Source of the DNA: Porites lobata
Lineage: Eukaryota; Cnidaria; Anthozoa; Scleractinia; Poritidae
Length of the DNA stretch: 64,000 bases
Assembly: GCA_942486035.1 (NCBI GenBank)
Contig: CALNXK010000035.1
Coordinates: 2,292,501-2,356,500 of the forward strand
Direction of reading: 5' to 3'
Under the pieces are notes generated by a model, which was given only the letters and a program-made list of their open reading frames with translations, was not told the origin of the DNA and searched no databases. Of the stretch, positions 47,101 to 53,358 are shown piece after piece. A program made the translations under genes and the position numbers. The stretch's first letter is position 1, and each line of letters starts with the position of its first letter.

Positions 47101-50100
47101 CATACGGCGCCAGTTTCTTCCCATATTACGGTTTTCTCACAAATTCGTTCCCGCAAACTTTAAGAAACCGCCCATCCACGGAAGTTAAAACTCCTGTTAA
47201 AAGAACGTCCATACGGTGATCTGTCTTCCCATTTTTTGCAAAGGAATCTGTCACATGGTTTTTCGGAAGGTTTTTTGGTGTGAAAACCAGTTTATTTGCT
47301 GATATTTTATACACAATGACAGTGTCCTTAGAAGCCCTGTTTTGTGTCATCAGGCAGCGCTCATCGTGGAGAGGACGTTGCTTGACGACACAAAAAACGG
47401 CTTCAAAGGAGACTAAAAGACAGCTGCCTTATGTTGGGTTTAGGTACGTGACTGTTTTGCCTCCAGTTCATCTTGGTGTTAACATTGATACAGACATATT
47501 TGTCAAGAACTCGTTCGAACAGAATGGTGAGCTCTTTACTGATGGCGATGAGTTTACGACTGTGTATGGAACTGTTAAACTTGAGGAGTCCCAAGCGAAC
47601 GGGCAAGAGACGCCCGCTGGGGGCAAGGAGACACTGGACGCGAAGTATTATCACAATGCCTTGTCTTGCGTAGTACTTGGAGTGGTTGTAATGATAATTC
47701 TCTTCTTCGTTTGTAAATTTCTCAACGATCTTCAAGTTAACCCGAGGTCTGGAAGTGGCCGGAAGAGGACTGGGTATGGACGTCGTGCATTGGTGGAGAG
47801 TGTTCCCTTCAGTCTTAGGGGGCACACTCAGGTTTGTCCTCTTCCGATACCGAGAAATGTTTGAGACACTTTTGAAATAGAACTGCACAACTTGATCACA
47901 GTCTCTTTCTTTAAAACCTCCTTTGATCGGAATGATTTAGACGAATTCAGATTTGTTATCAGCAGAAATGAAATGCGCCAGAAATGTCTTACTACCCCAG
48001 TACTTACTATAATCGACCTAAACAAACCGTTTTTGTCATTTCAGAGTGTAGAACATTTGAAGTGTACTGTATCGTCGATTATCAGTATCTGCTTAAGTGG
48101 ACAAATATGTGTTTGGGATATAGCCACAGGATATCGCTTGACAGTTATTAATAGAAGAAGGTAAGTTTGCTGTGGTACACTACTCTCTTTACAAATCCTT
48201 TTTTAAAACCTTGGGGCTTATATTGACCCAGACTCTGAGAACATGTTAAGAACGAATCTAAGAACCAAAGCAGTTTCATTACTTGGGCTATCAATGAACG
48301 TATGTCAAAGAAATGGGCATGTGATAAAACATGGACTGGACTGGATTGGTAAAACATGGACTGGATTCATAAAACATGGATTAATAAAACATGGAGTGAC
48401 AAAACATGGAGAGATATGGATTATTAAAATAAAACACAGTCAACATTTGCAAATATATGACTTCTTGTTCTGCTCACTTTTCAGAAGCAGTAAACTATTG
48501 ATTCTAATGAACCACTGAGTCAAATTCTCGCGCGCGCAAAGCGCGCGCAGCGGAGCACCATGGGTAACAAAATTCGGTAAACTATCCATCCGAGAAAGTT
48601 TTGTTATGACGTAGCGTACGCCCGCCCGCCCACCCGTACAAACACTTCATGTAAGCTGATGTCAAATGTCACAATAGATCTTGCACAACTTGACTATCCT
48701 TTCAGTTATGCAAGCCATCCGTATGAGTACGATTAGATTGACAGCTGTCAAAATCAGACATCCGCTGACAATTATCACATGACCATCTCGCGAGCTCAAA
48801 TGAAGGACCAGTCGTTTTGCCCCTACATATAAGCTGATATAATATGTCACACTTACCTATTCAACATAAAAACGAAACTACGCCGGGTAGGGCTGTCAGT
48901 CGGCTGACAGTCGTTTAAGTTATATTGGCAAGCCAAATTAAGGTCAATTGACAGCTGTCAAAATGGGAAATGTGCAGACCACTATCAGAAAACTAATAAC
49001 GTGGGCTCGGGTTCGCTCAGGTACACGACCTGTAATTTTCCACTACAAGCCGGACGGATATGTCTTATTCACATTCGTCGGGGGCGTAGCCAGGATTTGT
49101 CAAGGGGGGGAGGGGGGGTCACCATCCGGGGATCGCCGACTATATATGGTTTATACCGCTGCTCTCCCTCGCGTATCAGCGGGCTCAGTCGTATTATCGC
49201 GGCATCAAGGCCCATATTAACTAAAGACAAGAGCCGTTGACGAAAATACTTTACACAAAAACAAAAACAAAAGTGGACTTTTCAACCTGGCTTTTACGGC
49301 CAAGATATTGTCATGGCGTTTTCGCCACCTGAATATTGTAGGTTGTTTGCTCAAAAGAAGGCCTACCGAGGGGGGGTCACGGGCACCCCAGGACCACCCC
49401 TAGCTACGCCCCTGTTCGTAGTCTGTTAATTCGAATATTCGCCATTCTAATGAAGGTAAATTGACAGCTGTCAAACTAGAGTATACGCTGACCTGGCTGA
49501 CCAGATCTTGAATATATTATCGTGTTAGAGGGATTTCATTGCAGTTGAAAACTGGATGGCGAGGTTCTCGAACTAGCGGGCTTATTTCGCCTCAGAACGA
49601 GAAACTTTGAAGCTAAAAACTGCCAAGCGGTTTTTGCAGATGCTGTGTTTTGTTTTCGTAATATTTTCGTCGAAAATGAACAGACAAATGCAGAGTAAGC
49701 TGGATAAATAGAATATTTTTAATTTCAAAGCTCATGTAGCAGAAAGTTGGTTGTATTAAAGCGCTAACTGTGTTCGCCGTAGTTGTCCGATTACTCATTT
49801 TCTTCCAACAATGCTTTGGGTAAGAACAATGTTTCAGTTTAGAGGTAGTTTGTCAGCTCTCTTCCGCTATTTGTGCGTTTACGTTCCCAAATGTGTTAGC
49901 CTATCATTTTAGCATTAAATTTGACCAACATTTTGTGGAGCGATTTCTACGGTCACGATTGCCTTCAGACTTGCAGACATAAAACTAGAGAGCTGTGAGG
50001 CTTATTTGCTGAAGTTAGGGAAAAATCTGTCGTGGGATTTCGAAGTTATTTTCATTTTTCGTAAAAATGAGGTTTTAAATATATGCCGATATCTCAAAAG

Positions 50101-52790
50101 TTTTTATACCTATAAGGAAATAAATAACATTTTCTTAAAGTTCCGTCATTATTTATTAAGGATGCAAAAAATCGTAGCAATCGTTTGAATCTTTCATTCT
50201 GAAAAACGCGAATCCAAAATATAACCAACACACATATAAATAGGAACGGGCCACCTTAAAGCGGATGTGGATCCAAGAATTAAAAACTTGACTGGTGCTA
50301 TTTTAAAACAAGAAACACAAACTTTCTTGTCATGAATCATATTGTACAAGAGCAAGATATAAAATGTTATTGTGACCACTTAAAGTTAGTTCTCTAAAAT
50401 CGAATTTGTCCCATGTACCAAAAATTTAAATCAGGGGCGGATCCGAGAAGGTTTGATGAGGGGGGTGTACTCTGTTCGGGATGCCCGCTTCTTATTCGAA
50501 CCGGTGTTTGGCTTCTGCAGACTCTCCTTTCAACTTTTTGATTACAACATTTGCACTCTCCTTTGCAAAATTTGCCCGAAAAACAGAACCAAATTTGCTT
50601 CTTCCCAGCTTTTCTTGAAATACAATGTCACGCTCTTCAAATTTTGGAAACGACGCTCCAAGTTTTGACCTCTTGGCCAAAGATGGCACCTTGAAAGAGG
50701 CTGCAATTCTGACCGAAAACATCTAGGAAATCTGGCGCGAAACTTCGAACAAAAGACCATTTTGGTAAGCAATTTCTATTGCGTTGATTAGACGAGGAGA
50801 TGACGTTGATGGTGCAATTTTCTGTCACTGTGGTTGTTAACCATTCACCACAAATTCCCGAAAATTCCGATTGGGATGTAAATGGCAAACGATTTTGATT
50901 CGTCCCACTGGAAAATTCCTGGGACAAACGGAAATTCTGAAAAGGTAGTCCCGTTTTCCCGATTGGGACGTTCCGAATGGAAATTTGTTTACCAGTTACA
51001 AGTTTCTTGAGTTTCGTACCGGTTTCATGTTATAACTAGAATCCAGTGTAGTGTGGCGCGACAATCCGGAAATTTTAGGCAAATGTTGAAGGGCACGTAC
51101 CGTTCTTACCGACCGAAAATTCCCAAAAAAAAAAGGCGGGAATTTTTTTATATATGGTAAACAACCTGTCTCTCTCTCGCGCGCGCGCGAGCGATACTTC
51201 GCCGCCACTGATCAAAACACAACATCAATCGTGACAGTTTGAATGATTAATAAAACTGTCTATTTTATTCGAAATACTTTTGTTGTTGGCAAACAAAAGT
51301 GTCCCTTTTGAGAAAAGTAATATCTATTTAATTTCTTTTCCGACCGGAAATATTGCGTGACAGAAAGCAGGAGCTACTGGAACATCACTGTACCTAAGTC
51401 ATGTTTGTCATATTCAGATCCTATGAAACGTAGCAAAAAACCCTTTTCTTACTTCGTCATAAATCCTTGTTATATCACGCCATGTTTTATCACTCCTTGT
51501 TTTATTAATCAATGCTTTATCACTCCATGTTTTATTAAACCATGTTTTATCACTCCATGTTTCATTAAACCATGTTTTATCCCTCCATGTTTTATTAAAC
51601 CATGTTTTATTAATCCAGTCCATGTTTTACCAATCCAGTCCCGTCCATGTTGTATCACATGCTAAAAAAATGTTATGTCATTTAGGACCAGTAGTCATTT
51701 AGGACCACTACTTTTTAGAGAGGCTTTTATTAGATAGTTCACTACCCTTTTTTCTTTTATTGTATATATTTTCCTTAGTTAATCTTAGCAAGTTGAATGT
51801 ATCTAACTTTTTTTTAGAAATTAATTTCTACAACTGTTATATATTTTCTCTAATAACTCAATTTTTTTTTATTTTTTAGAATTACGATTATTGTAAAGCG
51901 CCATTGAGCTCACGGAAATGGCGCTATATAAATTCTTGTATTATTATTATTAATAGTAGTAGTAGTAGTATTAGGCTCCTTATAGCGCATAGTGGAATAT
52001 TTTAGGTTTCTGTTACTCAAAATATGAAAAGTTATGATTGGAATAAAACACTTACTGTCAAACTCAGAAAACCGTAAACAGGTGAAATTTTGCAGGAACG
52101 TTGATTGTGTACTGGCAAATCTCAATAAGGTTCAGGATGCGCTAGTAAACCTCAAAACCACTAACTAGTTACCATTACTGTTTGCGGTTTAGTTCTCTCG
52201 CGCCTTATTAGCTAATTTCTCGCAACACAATAACATTCCGTAAATATTTCTGGTGTTCACGGTTTTGTGAGTTTCACAGTAAGTATGAGATTTATAATCA
52301 CAATTATTACAACAACAACGACTTATTTCTAATTTTCAAGTTACAGTACTAATCGCAGAGCTTGTTGCCCTTAACTAGCTTATAAGCTAGTCGAGGCGGG
52401 CACCAGCGGAGAGAAAAACATTGTGACAAAAAGACTGATCGAACAAACGAATGAATAAAAAATATAAATGCTAATTACCCGAGCAATTTGGCTTGCTCGT
52501 AGTGAAATGTACCTGTAACATGTGAGGCCAAGGTAACGTTTACAATTTTTTGCAGCTTTTTGAAGATCGAAAGCACACCAAAACGACGACACTCAAAACA
52601 TAAGAAGTCAAAGCTCAAGCGTAGTGTAGATATGGACAGTGGTTGCACCTCTAAGGGATTTATAGCCCACTCACCCAGTCCCAGACCTCTTTCAGACTCA
52701 GAATGTACAACGCCTCAGTCCTGCAGCGTCGATGAAAATACACGAGAGGCAACAAATGACACTTTACTATCGCCTACTGAAGAACACGAG
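22602..52790 (+). CDS. SCAP: SREBP cleavage-activating protein (SCAP), 18 exons in window, 3' end missing
   Basis: SCAP is the ER sterol sensor that escorts SREBP in COPII vesicles to the Golgi. Exons: 22602-22744, 26166-26310, 27883-28040, 28688-28828, 28947-29014, 35808-35925, 36378-36480, 36603-36684, 37602-37728, 38221-38332, 38423-38517, 44417-44515, 45353-45416, 45986-46212, 46673-46986, 47444-47831, 48045-48160, 52556-52790. All have AG/GT borders and compatible phases. They encode about 912 residues (human SCAP has 1,279). TM1 is at about 35-47, luminal loop 1 at 48-295, the sterol-sensing domain at 296-464, TM7 at about 562-572, the last TM at about 750-772, and the first WD40 blade at about 793-832. 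Recognised from VKSKWGLA, SDFFLQ, SIDIRRMEL and YYNISL. One base is missing in exon 10. The remaining WD40 blades should lie right of the window. Confidence 0.93.
22745..24414. other. SCAP intron 1, left part
   Basis: Contains a short CA-rich microsatellite (about 22942-22967) and unremarkable AT-rich DNA. The minus-strand frame at 23986-24303 has no recognisable domain. Confidence 0.4.
24415..24945. mobile_element. hAT-like MITE in SCAP intron 1
   Basis: Ends CAGGGCTTCTGATA and TATCAGAGGCCCTG are inverted with one extra base. TATATT flanks both sides (24409-24414 and 24946-24951), a probable target duplication. The interior repeats motifs such as CGGxxGATTTxxxxGGxxxTTTTTxGGGxxAAxTT. No coding region. 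Confidence 0.7.
24946..26165. other. SCAP intron 1, right part
   Basis: AT-rich DNA without bordered repeats. A pyrimidine-rich run (26080-26112) precedes the exon 2 acceptor by about 50 bp. Confidence 0.4.
26166..26310 (+). CDS. SCAP: SCAP exon 2: start of luminal loop 1
   Basis: Encodes SAPLFSVPLFGGSAAVEWIT and on to NDSTMPRW, with one N-x-S/T sequon (NDS). Acceptor CATCAG, donor TGG|GTAAGA, phase 0 exit. Confidence 0.85.
26445..26675 (-). other. Possible antisense exon in SCAP intron 2 (unidentified)
   Basis: The minus strand has an open stretch of 77 codons bounded by an AG acceptor (TTAACTCAG|) and a consensus donor (TCAAG|GTAAGT). It reads as ordinary protein (LDKLAENSSPFAKK, CNSTYDNCYLKNIYHPADTP) with three Cys and two N-x-S/T sequons. 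No partner exons or known domain were found, so it may be chance, an old gene fragment or a nested gene. Confidence 0.25.
26941..27024 (+). pseudogene. Tiny LINE reverse-transcriptase fragment
   Basis: From 26943 the plus strand reads FGISQGSELGPLLFNLYVS, the RT block G-x-x-Q-G-S-x-L-G-P-L-L-F, ending at a stop. It is followed at once by a GTT/ATT microsatellite, which looks like a LINE tail on a heavily deleted copy. Confidence 0.7.
27036..27084 (+). repeat. Microsatellite (GTT)n-(ATT)n
   Basis: Pure trinucleotide run directly after the RT fragment. Confidence 0.95.
27655..27841. mobile_element. 187-bp hairpin element just before SCAP exon 3
   Basis: Two arms of about 87 bp, nearly complementary (AAGCAATAGAAAAC, GTTTGCATA, CCTGATATAAACAC, GAGAATTC, CAGTTATGCAAACC and their inverses), separated by a 14-bp loop. 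A palindromic MITE; no target duplication could be fixed. It ends 41 bp before the exon 3 start. Confidence 0.8.
27883..28040 (+). CDS. SCAP: SCAP exon 3: luminal loop 1
   Basis: Encodes FVGDPVLYIQQFIVFAHVSP, W-R-P-H, then a helical segment ending FQFSYG. This corresponds to the human VGAPVAYVQQI block. A 187-bp hairpin element ends 41 bp before the exon. Confidence 0.9.
28041..28687. other. SCAP intron 3
   Basis: No repeat or nested gene recognised; the open frame at 28301-28543 has no support. Confidence 0.4.
28688..28828 (+). CDS. SCAP: SCAP exon 4: luminal loop 1
   Basis: Encodes LSDVCLQVMSAPGLR and YLPSTGCLLLSPANLW, matching the conserved GCLLLSPxNxW block. Donor AAAG|GTGAAT. Confidence 0.92.
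28947..29014 (+). CDS. SCAP: SCAP exon 5: luminal loop 1
   Basis: Short exon encoding FDEDPSVLDDLYLGHRGQAV. It joins in phase both to exon 4 and, across a 6.8-kb repeat-filled intron, to exon 6. Confidence 0.85.
29212..29399. mobile_element. 188-bp TA-flanked MITE (Tc1/mariner/pogo-like) in SCAP intron 5
   Basis: Ends TTGTGAAACCCC and GGGGTTTCACTG are inverted, flanked by TA at 29210-29211 and 29400-29401. Subterminal TTAATATGGTCACC and GGTGATCGACCGTATTAA also pair. Non-coding. Confidence 0.8.
29454..29503 (+). repeat. Microsatellite (AAT)n
   Basis: Pure run apart from one AAC. It lies next to the 3' end of the minus-strand LINE and may be that element's tail. Confidence 0.95.
29585..30105 (-). 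pseudogene. LINE ORF2 C-terminal part (minus strand)
   Basis: The minus strand reads FCRKSDERKLEKFQERALSI (from about 30082), VFNSNSF and, further on, YGKHSIRYFGP, the typical C-terminus of CR1/L2-like RT proteins, with stops. It continues the LINE of 30558-31854 after an intervening SINE. Confidence 0.7.
30106..30557 (+). mobile_element. tRNA-derived SINE
   Basis: The 5' part is tRNA-like: A-box region TTGGCTCAGTAATTGTGAGA (30118-30137) and B-box GATTCGAACCCC (30166-30177), with GCCGGTCTGCTGAGC between. A non-tRNA body follows to about 30557. Pol III internal promoter boxes are the evidence. It is not a functional tRNA because the acceptor stem does not pair. It interrupts the minus-strand LINE. 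Confidence 0.8.
30558..31854 (-). pseudogene. LINE ORF2 reverse-transcriptase part (minus strand), decayed
   Basis: Visible blocks on the minus strand: ADKIMAEYFSTIADQL (about 31828-31780), RGCPQGSSFGPLLWNVYQSD (about 31065-31005), a frameshifted VDDHQLYTTGKDT palm motif (about 30960), then ELKLRGLEIDNELNFTSHI and NAKLHIY near 30600. Multiple frameshifts. A CR1/L2-like non-LTR element that belongs with 34500-35230 (upstream) and 29585-30105 (downstream). Confidence 0.85.
31855..34375 (+). repeat. Repeat family R, copy 1 (contains the foldback element)
   Basis: About 1.45 kb of sequence, after removing the nested foldback, is similar to 40055-42590 and partly to 60042-60345. Shared anchors include GTGGTTTGAGCGTATGTATC, GGGTGCTGCTTCAA, TTCAAAGTTCTTCCAATGAAA, AAGTCGAAATGGTAGCGGTC and GCATGAAGCATA-like ends. 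No ORF or classifiable termini. It lies inside the LINE, between its linker and RT parts. Class unknown. Confidence 0.65.
31896..32942. mobile_element. 1,047-bp foldback (palindromic) element with 10-bp target duplication
   Basis: Flanked by TATGTCATCA at 31886-31895 and 32943-32952. The arms are long and inverted: both ends carry CAGGTACAAAAGTCGGACCG, GATCAACTCGGACCGCCAG and repeated CTCGGATC units. Farther in are ATGATACACTAGTGAGCAGC, GAAGGAGGAGAAACCATGCT and a tRNA T-arm-like GTTCRATTCT block in each arm. The centre is near 32530. No transposase. A second copy starts at 63636. The paralogous repeat at about 40080-40105 lacks the insertion. Confidence 0.85.
34376..34499. other. Junction region between repeat R and the LINE
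   Basis: No clear assignment. The plus-strand frame at 34407-34739 is antisense to LINE coding text. Confidence 0.4.
34500..35230 (-). pseudogene. LINE ORF2 endonuclease-to-RT linker (minus strand)
   Basis: The minus strand reads HKSKITSFRKHPNTEAFNND, then an in-frame stop where Trp is expected and HVSDIF, followed by MPYTTEQLRWRNAIKEKRKY and TKNKTEDNWRLKTKY. This is the basic linker between the endonuclease and RT of CR1/L2-type elements. The WRNAI...NWRLKTK block occurs twice (34768-34862 and 34617-34705), a tandem duplication of about 90 bp. Confidence 0.75.
35808..35925 (+). CDS. SCAP: SCAP exon 6: luminal loop 1
   Basis: Encodes EYILGLPLEHTGVYP and SIQYAVTLVLSSHK. The tyrosine in IQYAVTL lines up with human Tyr234, which is needed for the loop 1-loop 7 contact. 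Confidence 0.9.
36378..36480 (+). CDS. SCAP: SCAP exon 7: end of luminal loop 1
   Basis: Encodes FMDELRDRLKIEF and DDVVHIYYK. The human N-glycosylation sequon in this region is not kept. Phase 0 exit at AAG|GTATGG. Confidence 0.88.
36603..36684 (+). CDS. SCAP: SCAP exon 8: TM2, start of the sterol-sensing domain
   Basis: Encodes FIELLPLCVTYFIVFLYLAF, the first helix of the sterol-sensing domain. Aligns with the human block containing Tyr298. Confidence 0.92.
36747..37089. mobile_element. TIR element in SCAP intron 8
   Basis: Inverted ends contain CTTAAGCAAGGAGGAGG on the left and GTAGTTGCTTAAG on the right, with GAC/GTC-rich subterminal runs (GAGGACGACGAC, GGTCGTCGTCG). A partial relative lies at 58540-58620. 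Non-coding; the open frames here come from the repeat. Confidence 0.6.
37090..37601. other. Rest of SCAP intron 8
   Basis: Contains a patch (37250-37560) in which G-runs next to CTTATA recur three times (GGGGGGGAGGCTTATA, GGGGGGCTTATATC, GGGGGGTGTTATAAGC), probably a small diverged repeat. Confidence 0.35.
37602..37728 (+). CDS. SCAP: SCAP exon 9: TM3 of the sterol-sensing domain
   Basis: Encodes KIEMVKSKWGLAFSAVISV and ASGLCSFFGL. KxxMVKSKWGLA is nearly invariant in animal SCAP, making this one of the most diagnostic exons. Confidence 0.96.
37886..37955 (+). repeat. Microsatellite (GTT/ATT)n, interrupted
   Basis: GTTGTT- and ATTATT-rich run in SCAP intron 9. Confidence 0.85.
38221..38332 (+). 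CDS. SCAP: SCAP exon 10: TM4, with an apparent one-base deletion
   Basis: Starts EVFPYLVIVVGVE. At 38259-38261 the sequence has GGAAACATT where the family requires GGAAAACATT (Glu-Asn-Ile), so the literal frame reaches TAA at 38272-38274. Restoring the frame gives ILVITKSVVSTPVDLEVKIR and the correct exit phase into exon 11. This is either a base lost in a short A-run of the assembly or a real frameshift allele. Confidence 0.9.
38423..38517 (+). CDS. SCAP: SCAP exon 11: TM5
   Basis: Encodes GLSKEGWYIFKNLCTEIAVL and YFTFVPAVQ, matching the human GLSSESW...GYFTLVPAIQ block. Phase 0 donor CAG|GTAAGT. Confidence 0.95.
38518..38944. other. Left part of SCAP intron 11
   Basis: AT-rich DNA with long T and A runs (38580-38760); no feature supported. 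Confidence 0.4.
38945..39109. mobile_element. 165-bp MITE
   Basis: Inverted ends GGGGCCTGTTTACxxGGAG and CTCCATGTAAACAGGCCC, with subterminal AAGTGAGGTAAC / GTTACCTCACTT. A truncated relative is at 3931-4016. Confidence 0.75.
39110..40054. other. SCAP intron 11, no gene supported
   Basis: No bordered repeat recognised. A CpG-rich patch at 39760-39830 has no further support. Confidence 0.35.
40838..42387 (+). repeat. Repeat family S, copy 2, inside R copy 2
   Basis: 40878-41010 and 41100-41215 repeat the paired GGGACAAGATTGGGC ... GATATCTCGAGATCACTTCGA subunits of 14520-15060. The right end (42307-42380) matches 17163-17240. The R copy 1 sequence is continuous across this site, so 40838-42387 is probably an insertion. 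Confidence 0.55.
41492..41882. repeat. 391-bp near-perfect palindrome
   Basis: Arms 41492-41680 and about 41695-41882 are inverted copies. CACAGGTGGCCCAAGCGTAA pairs with TTACGCTTGGGCCACCTGTG at the outer ends. Inner blocks ACACCAGGTAGCAATATTTA and GCGCTGAAACTTCGT pair likewise, with a short centre near 41687. Differences are few, so the arms are young or kept alike by gene conversion. Confidence 0.9.
42649..43047 (+). repeat. Minisatellite, 9-bp unit GTAGTTGGT/GTAGTTACT
   Basis: About 400 bp of imperfect tandem GTAGTTNNT units, with higher-order alternation of GGT, ACT, GCT and ATG variants. Both long plus-strand frames here (a Val/Gly-rich one and a Cys/Ser-rich one) are artefacts of the repeat. 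Confidence 0.93.
43516..43690 (-). pseudogene. L1/Tx1-like LINE C-terminal fragment
   Basis: The minus strand reads RQFSFKVIHRITTKKELLKY, then KLASDDKYPFCLNPDSIEHTLIYC, the zinc-knuckle-like end (C/Y-P-F-C...H...C) that follows the RT domain in some non-LTR elements. Stops on both sides; very short remnant in SCAP intron 11. Confidence 0.65.
44025..44130. repeat. 106-bp palindrome
   Basis: AACAATTATTCCTCGAGCCC pairs with the inverse GAGGAATAATTGTT. The interior has GGGCTCTGAGTCAATAG / CTATTGACTCAGAG arms. It abuts a second inverted repeat at 44131-44315. Confidence 0.85.
44131..44315. mobile_element. 185-bp inverted-repeat element abutting the palindrome
   Basis: Ends TTTAGTAAAATCCAACTAGT and ACTAGTTGGATTTTACTAAA are inverted. 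The pair of hairpins 44025-44315 probably forms one composite MITE, ending about 100 bp before SCAP exon 12. Confidence 0.7.
44417..44515 (+). CDS. SCAP: SCAP exon 12: TM6, end of the sterol-sensing domain
   Basis: Encodes EFCLFAMVCLLSDFFLQM and VTVLSIDIRRME. Both aspartates known to matter in human SCAP (in SDFFLQ and SIDIRR) are conserved. The COPII motif begins with the last two residues, ME. Confidence 0.96.
44516..45352. other. SCAP intron 12
   Basis: No feature supported. Confidence 0.4.
45353..45416 (+). CDS. SCAP: SCAP exon 13: COPII-sorting loop
   Basis: Continues the motif as ME|LSDL (human MELADL), then QRLQHVSRQRSGSADSQ. The loop binds Sec24 when sterols are low. Confidence 0.88.
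45470..45900. repeat. Repeat with TTAAGAACCT(G/T)TTAGGCTAA motifs
   Basis: The motif AAGAACCTxTTxAGGCTAA or its relatives occur at about 45498, 45783 and 45847, giving a diverged, probably MITE-derived block in SCAP intron 13. Borders uncertain. Confidence 0.4.
45986..46212 (+). CDS. SCAP: SCAP exon 14: cytosolic loop to the start of TM7
   Basis: Pro/Ser-rich stretch, then LPRKLPKRLNIAYFWARTRI, which matches human LPKRLRVVYFLARTRL. Ends ATG|GTGAGT in phase 0 and joins directly to exon 15. Confidence 0.93.
46213..46672. other. SCAP intron 14
   Basis: Contains an open stretch (46392-46577) ending at a donor-like AAG|GTAAAG. It cannot be spliced in frame to exon 14 and would split TM7, so it is treated as intron. 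Confidence 0.6.
46673..46986 (+). CDS. SCAP: SCAP exon 15: TM7 and second luminal loop
   Basis: Encodes IGFVIYFMYIL (TM7), a polar variable luminal segment with a charged helix, then FWNGLYQRYWPDVLNYYNIS. The YYNIS/T sequon corresponds to the conserved human glycosylation site. Confidence 0.92.
46987..47443. other. SCAP intron 15
   Basis: No element recognised. The coding frame of exon 16 stays open upstream to about 47280 but has no family similarity there. Confidence 0.55.
47444..47831 (+). CDS. SCAP: SCAP exon 16: luminal loop 7 end and last TM
   Basis: Encodes YVTVLPPVHLGVNI, an acidic segment, then the hydrophobic ALSCVVLGVVVMIILFFVCK helix and a basic tail leading to VPFSLRGHTQ (human VPLVLRGH), where the WD40 domain starts. 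Confidence 0.92.
48045..48160 (+). CDS. SCAP: SCAP exon 17: first WD40 blade
   Basis: Encodes EHLKCTVSSI and LSGQICVWDIATGYRLTVI, a classic ...C-V-W-D-x-x-T-G WD40 strand pair matching human GHVCVWDAQTGDCL. Confidence 0.95.
48320..48425 (+). repeat. Short minisatellite (AAAACATGGA units), inverted partner at 51470-51655
   Basis: Repeats of AAAACATGGA with AxTGAC/TTAAT/CTGGATT spacers. Its reverse complement forms the array at 51470-51655. Together they may be the inverted ends of a 3.4-kb element in SCAP intron 17. Confidence 0.7.
48430..49078. other. Repeat-rich part of SCAP intron 17
   Basis: CGCGCGCGCAAAGCGCGCGC at 48530-48549 is a CpG palindrome. 48700-48970 holds two copies of the ATTGACAGCTGTCAAA palindrome (near 48737 and 48957); a third lies at about 49470. 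Confidence 0.5.
49080..49412. mobile_element. MITE with GGGGGCGTAGC ends
   Basis: Left end GGGGGCGTAGCCAGGA and right end CTAGCTACGCCCCTG are inverted. TTCGT lies close to both borders. G-runs occur just inside each end. hAT-like by its ends; non-coding. Confidence 0.65.
49413..51469. other. SCAP intron 17, middle
   Basis: 50500-51000 carries overlapping short frames on both strands and repeated AAATTCCxxxxGGGAC-type words, probably an old repeat without clear borders. 51176-51195 is a (CG)n-rich run. No exon supported. Confidence 0.35.
51470..51655 (+). repeat. Minisatellite, about 15-bp unit (ATGTTTTATxAxxCC)
   Basis: About 12 units alternating CCATGTTTTATCACT and CCATGTTTTATTAAA. Inverted relative of 48320-48425. 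Open frames on both strands are artefacts of the repeat. Confidence 0.9.
51944..51972 (+). repeat. Short microsatellite (ATT)n-(AGT)n
   Basis: Trinucleotide run in SCAP intron 17. Confidence 0.85.
51973..52555. other. SCAP intron 17, right end
   Basis: Only a 16-bp perfect palindrome (CTAGCTTATAAGCTAG, about 52375-52390) was noted. Confidence 0.4.
52556..52790 (+). CDS. SCAP: SCAP exon 18: insert between WD40 blades 1 and 2
   Basis: Polar Lys/Ser-rich segment (PKRRHSKHKKSKLKR) followed by a short MDSGCTS-type block, comparable with the low-complexity insertion after the first WD40 blade in human SCAP. Acceptor TTTTTTGCAG and donor GAG|GTACAC are good and the phase fits exon 17. The sequence itself is poorly conserved, so this exon is less certain. 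Confidence 0.7.
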
Positions 52791-53358
52791 GTACACATAT
52801 GTTTGTTTAATAAGGAACGTTCATTTCCAAGCTTCCTTGATTCCCTTTGTTCCTCTTTAAACTTGTTATGCACCGGTCAATGTAAATCCCTGTCCCAGCT
52901 CCCCCTCAACCCCGGGACTATGCGGGGATTAAGCACAAATATTGCGCCGCGGTAGGCGGGGCATTAGCCTTATTCGGAATCTTGTGGTACTGTGGGCGGA
53001 GATTACGCCGGAAGTAGACTTGAAAAGCGCTGACCGTTTTCGCGTCAGCGGTTATTCCACGAGGTCAGGTGAAGTGCGGTGAAGGGGGAATTTATGGTAA
53101 GTGTTTCATTTATTGCTTGATATAATACCTTTTCATTCCTCGTAGAGGAGTTTAATGCGTATCGCCTTTGAACTTTTTGCTCTTTGGTCGAAGTTGGAAA
53201 AAAAATCATGTTTTGAGGAGTGAAATGTCCATTTTATATTATTGTGGATGAATTCGCTTTGGTTCAATGTTCGTTCGACGTCTACCAGCGCTACATATGC
53301 AAGGATTAGGAGGTATGCATGTTTTTGATTGGATGAAAAAAAAGCCAGAAAGTAAGCA
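52791..53358. other. Start of SCAP intron 18 with a GC-rich patch
   Basis: 52930-53080 is unusually CpG-rich (GCGCCGCGG, GGGCGGAG, a CCGGAAGT ETS-like site). It could be a promoter or the 5' part of a retroelement. No exon follows that can be supported. Confidence 0.35.

Noticed and set aside
47280..47443. Open extension upstream of SCAP exon 16
   Set aside because: A good acceptor (GGGTTTAG) at 47442-47443 gives the right phase and the family-matching YVTVLPP start; upstream residues have no similarity to SCAP.
51414..51665. ORFs on both strands with repeated Cys-Phe-Ile or Lys-Thr-Trp units
   Set aside because: Both derive from the 15-bp minisatellite.
52930..53080. CpG-rich patch considered as a promoter of a new gene
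   Set aside because: No following exon or start could be supported, and a LINE fragment begins 280 bp downstream, so a retroelement origin is equally likely.
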